A DNA stretch of 64,000 nt from Acetivibrio ethanolgignens (lineage in GTDB: Bacteria; Bacillota; Clostridia; Lachnospirales; Lachnospiraceae), in the NCBI RefSeq assembly GCF_001461035.1, contig NZ_LNAM01000001.1:1-64000 (forward strand), given 5' to 3'. Of the stretch, positions 61,474 through 64,000 are shown in pieces. The notes under the pieces were generated by a model. That model was not told the origin of the DNA. It searched no databases and saw only the letters and a list, made by a program, of their open reading frames with translations. The first letter of the stretch is position 1, and every line of letters starts with the position of its first letter. Position numbers and translations under genes: made by a program.

Positions 61474-63156
61474 ATGGATTGGAGAGAACGCTATAGAGAT
61501 TGGTGTGAAAATTCTTATTTTGATGAAAAAACCCGGGCTGAATTAAAAGAGCTTGCCGCAGATGAAAAGGAGCTAACCGAGCGATTTTACAAAGAATTGG
61601 AATTTGGCACCGGAGGCCTCCGGGGAATTATCGGTGCCGGCACCAATCGCATGAATATCTATACTGTAAGAAAGGCCACCCAGGGTCTGGCAAACTACAT
61701 CCGAAAGCAGGGACGAGATAATCCCTGTGTAGCAATCGCCTACGATTCCCGGCATATGTCAGAAGAATTTGCTACACAGGCAGCTCTTTGTCTTTGTGCC
61801 AATGGCATCCGAATTTATATCTTCGAAGACCTGCGTCCCACTCCTTTACTTTCCTACGCGGTAAGGCAGCTTGGCTGCATTGCAGGAATCAATATCACTG
61901 CCAGCCACAACCCGCCGGAATATAATGGCTATAAGGTATACTGGGAGGACGGTTCACAGATTACCTTCCCTCAGGATAAGGGTATTATGGATGAGATAGG
62001 AGCAATCTCCTCTTATACTGCAATACAAATCATGGATAAGGCAGCAGCTATATCTGCCGGCTTATTTCATAGCATCGGAAAAGAGATCGATGATTCCTAC
62101 ATAGAGACATTGAAAAGCCAGATTTTGCATAAGGACTGTATAGAGAAGGAGGGCGGGCAGCTAAAAATCGTTTATACGCCTCTTCATGGTGCAGGGAATC
62201 AACTGGTACAAAGAATTTTAAAGGAGCTTGGATTCCAAAACCTGTATGTTGTACCAGAGCAGGAACAACCGGATGGCAATTTCCCAACAGTAGCCTACCC
62301 CAATCCCGAATCTGAGGATGCCTTTGCACTAGCCTTAAAACTTGCCGAGGCTAAGGATGCTGATCTTGTACTGGCTACGGATCCGGATGCCGATCGTCTT
62401 GGTGCTTATGTAAAGGACACAAAAACCGGGACCTATATTCCTCTGACAGGCAATATGTGCGGCTGTCTTTTAGCAGACTACGAAGTCAGCCAGCATAAAG
62501 CAATCTACGGTTCTTTGCCTGAGGACGGCACTCTGATTACAACCATCGTCAGCTCTAAGATGGCCAGAACCATTGCAGCCCACTATAGTCTCCACCTTAT
62601 CGAGGTTTTAACCGGCTTTAAATTCATAGGACAAAAAATTTCAGAATTTGAAGCAAAGGGCTCTGGAACTTACCTTTTTGGTTTTGAGGAAAGCTACGGC
62701 TGTCTCATAGGCACCCACGCAAGAGACAAGGATGCTGTTATGGCAGCAGCCGCCCTTTGTGAAGCCGCCGCCTACTACAAGACCCGGAGCATGACCCTGT
62801 GGGATGCTATGTGTTTACTATATGAGACCTATGGATATCACAAAGAGGGAGCAGTATCTATTACTCTGGAAGGAATCGAGGGGCTTGCAAAAATAGACCA
62901 TATCATGGATTGTTTAAGAAAGAACCCACCAAAGAAGCTTTGCGGCTATCCGGTAATAGCACTCCGGGATTATCTGCCGTCCTCCAATGTCCTGTATTAT
63001 GAATTGGAGGACGGGAGCTGGCTTTGTATAAGGCCCTCCGGCACAGAGCCTAAAATTAAGTTCTATTTCGGAATTCTTGGCAGCTCTGAAGAGAATCAGA
63101 ACAGGAAATATACACAATTTTCAGAGGCAGTTCGGGAGCTTGCCAATAATATGTGA
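61474..63156 (+). CDS. Phosphomannomutase / phosphoglucomutase
   Basis: The 560-residue alpha-D-phosphohexomutase has the active serine in NITASHNPPEYNGYKVYW, the magnesium loop ATDPDADRLGA, the sugar-recognition GFEESYGCLIG and the phosphate-binding RPSGTEPKIKFY. The length and RGIIGAGTNRMN are typical of the long PgcA-type enzymes. With GH130 in the locus, conversion of Man-1-P to Man-6-P is the likely use, though such enzymes accept glucose phosphates too. AAAGGAGG sets the start 19 bases after the regulator gene; a strong terminator follows. Confidence 0.93.
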   Translation: MDWRERYRDWCENSYFDEKTRAELKELAADEKELTERFYKELEFGTGGLRGIIGAGTNRMNIYTVRKATQGLANYIRKQGRDNPCVAIAYDSRHMSEEFATQAALCLCANGIRIYIFEDLRPTPLLSYAVRQLGCIAGINITASHNPPEYNGYKVYWEDGSQITFPQDKGIMDEIGAISSYTAIQIMDKAAAISAGLFHSIGKEIDDSYIETLKSQILHKDCIEKEGGQLKIVYTPLHGAGNQLVQRILKELGFQNLYVVPEQEQPDGNFPTVAYPNPESEDAFALALKLAEAKDADLVLATDPDADRLGAYVKDTKTGTYIPLTGNMCGCLLADYEVSQHKAIYGSLPEDGTLITTIVSSKMARTIAAHYSLHLIEVLTGFKFIGQKISEFEAKGSGTYLFGFEESYGCLIGTHARDKDAVMAAAALCEAAAYYKTRSMTLWDAMCLLYETYGYHKEGAVSITLEGIEGLAKIDHIMDCLRKNPPKKLCGYPVIALRDYLPSSNVLYYELEDGSWLCIRPSGTEPKIKFYFGILGSSEENQNRKYTQFSEAVRELANNM

Positions 63157-63178
63157 AGCGGCAGCGTTATTTTGATCA

Positions 63179-63225
63179 AAAAAGAGAAGAATGCACCTTT
63201 CCAGGTGGCTCGTTCTTCTCTTTTT
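63179..63225 (+). terminator. Terminator after the phosphomannomutase
   Basis: A 13-bp stem, AAAAAGAGAAGAA (63179-63191) with TTCTTCTCTTTTT (63213-63225), has an inner CACC/GGTG stem. The T-rich end serves the rightward transcript; the A-rich end could serve the leftward coiled-coil gene. Confidence 0.88.
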
Positions 63226-63279
63226 CTTCATCATAGGTTATTCATCTATTTTGCAACTGCTCCTATATGCAATTTTACT

Positions 63280-63684
63280 CTAAACTTCCTGCACTCCAAG
63301 CCTTGGAAATCTTCTGTCAACCATATGCATCTGATCCGCCCACTCAAGCAGTGTGTTCAAAACACTTCGGTTCATGTCTACCTTGTACTGTGTTTCCAAA
63401 GCAGAAGCCTGTAGTCTCACAACATCGGACTGCAGATCAGATACATTGACTTTCAATTCGGCCACATCAGCCTTTAGAACAGCTGCCTCTGTTTTTAGGA
63501 CTGCCACATCAGCCTTCAGCTCGGCTACCTCTGTTTTTAGGACTGCCACATCAGCCTTCAGCTCGGCTACCTCCATCGTCAGAACATCCACCTTTTGTTC
63601 CAAGCCTTCCATTCTCTGTCCCATGCTACCAATCATCTGAGTTATTGTCCTCAGCTGTGTTAAAATTAATTGTGTTTCTTCCAT
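63280..63684 (-). CDS. Coiled-coil protein with heptad repeats
   Basis: The 134-residue protein is nearly all predicted coiled coil: residues 25-95 repeat a pattern such as AELKADVAVLKTEV with hydrophobic a/d positions, ending in a short amphipathic tail. There is no signal peptide or membrane segment. Part of it is encoded by exact 42-bp tandem DNA repeats. It resembles small coiled-coil proteins of unknown role found in Clostridia. It has its own strong promoter and a good GGGGGAT ribosome site. Confidence 0.8.
   Translation of the reverse strand: MEETQLILTQLRTITQMIGSMGQRMEGLEQKVDVLTMEVAELKADVAVLKTEVAELKADVAVLKTEAAVLKADVAELKVNVSDLQSDVVRLQASALETQYKVDMNRSVLNTLLEWADQMHMVDRRFPRLGVQEV
63486..63569 (-). 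repeat. Two exact 42-bp tandem repeats
   Basis: Units 63486-63527 and 63528-63569 are identical, and further imperfect copies flank them. Each encodes 14 residues, two heptads, so copy changes keep the coiled-coil register. Confidence 0.92.
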
Positions 63685-63740
63685 AAATATCCCCCTTCCA
63701 AATTTCTAACATTTCCCCCATAAAAGTTGATAGTGAGTTA

Positions 63741-63769
63741 ATTATACATGGCAGAAAGAAATTTGGCAA
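63741..63769 (-). promoter_or_regulatory. Promoter of the coiled-coil gene
   Basis: TTGCCA (63769-63764), 17 bases, consensus TATAAT (63746-63741), about 57 bases before the ATG. Confidence 0.8.
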
Positions 63770-63851
63770 GATATTTCATCGCCAGTTTACTTATCGCCCC
63801 ACTTGATTCATTAAAGCAAAATTTTCAGAATCCTGTAATGTCAAAACACCT

Positions 63852-64000
63852 TTATCTTCCCAGCTTCTCCACAATCGCCTCCACAATCCGCTTTTGCTCC
63901 TCTTTCTTCAAATACGGATGCATCGGTAACGCCAGCACTTTCTTGCAAAGCCCGGCAGAAACACCCAAATCCACCTTTACACAGTCCACTCCAGCAAAGG
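63852..64000 (-). CDS. DegT/DnrJ/EryC1/StrS aminotransferase, C-terminal fragment
   Basis: The window cuts this gene; the last 48 codons are visible. They read ...GVSAGLCKKVLALPMHPYLK followed by a KRIVEAIVEKLGR end. The LPMHPYL segment is the typical C-terminal signature of PLP-dependent sugar aminotransferases used in surface-polysaccharide or nucleotide-sugar synthesis. The 5' part lies beyond 64000. Confidence 0.8.
   Translation of the reverse strand, partial: FAGVDCVKVDLGVSAGLCKKVLALPMHPYLKKEEQKRIVEAIVEKLGR

Overview
The window looks like the chromosome of a motile, anaerobic, low-GC Gram-positive bacterium. It is most likely a flagellated member of Lachnospiraceae (a Roseburia-like gut Clostridia). 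The reasons are a FlgM-FlgN-FlgK-FlgL-FliW-CsrA flagellar operon with a sigma-D type promoter, a T-box leader, strong AGGAGG ribosome sites, an anaerobic CO dehydrogenase and a large host-glycan operon. The species call is inference. Almost everything between about 1.7 kb and 60.2 kb is transcribed leftward (minus strand).

Layout. 1-1760: an IS110-family element with a long structured 5' non-coding part that is the expected place for a bridge RNA. 1.7-6.0 kb: a SprA-like HExxH protein, an HTH-Uma2 protein and a three-gene ABC exporter with its own promoter and terminator. 6.0-11.6 kb: an aspartate-family amino-acid operon, asd - ACT/PheB - hom - apgM-like - lysC, in which the phosphoglycerate-mutase-like gene sits where homoserine kinase would be expected. 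11.6-24.2 kb: a late flagellar operon running from a sigma-D promoter (24154-24180) through flgM, flgN, two flgK paralogues, flgL, fliW and csrA, then into patatin, citrate synthase, birA, a small conserved gene, dus and a YvyF-like gene. 24.2-27.4 kb: a GntR(YtrA)-type two-ATPase ABC operon controlled at a perfect 46-bp palindrome. 27.4-29.3 kb: leuA behind a T-box leader. 29.3-34.5 kb: a lipoprotein-like hypothetical gene and secA-prfB-cheW, with prfB decoded by a programmed +1 frameshift. 34.5-38.6 kb: rrf2 - cooS - cooF - flavin oxidoreductase, a CO-dehydrogenase module without acetyl-CoA synthase genes; its CooS has Gln where a catalytic Lys is expected. 38.6-41.5 kb: a TrpXYZ-like ABC importer.

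41.5-63.2 kb is the most notable region: a complete-looking N-glycan utilisation locus. A CUT1 importer (two permeases and a lipoprotein) is followed by GH130, GH38, GH20, a secreted EndoS-like GH18, a GH2 beta-galactosidase and a ManA-ROK fusion. A divergent LacI-type regulator is followed by a phosphomannomutase. The pathway reads as follows. GH18 cuts glycans from glycoproteins outside the cell. The ABC system imports them. GH2, GH20 and GH38 trim Gal, GlcNAc and alpha-Man. GH130 phosphorolyses the core Man-beta-1,4-GlcNAc to Man-1-P. The mutase makes Man-6-P. The fusion protein phosphorylates free mannose and isomerises Man-6-P to Fru-6-P. The window ends with a small coiled-coil repeat gene and the 3' end of a DegT-type aminotransferase. 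No rRNA, tRNA or CRISPR array was seen.
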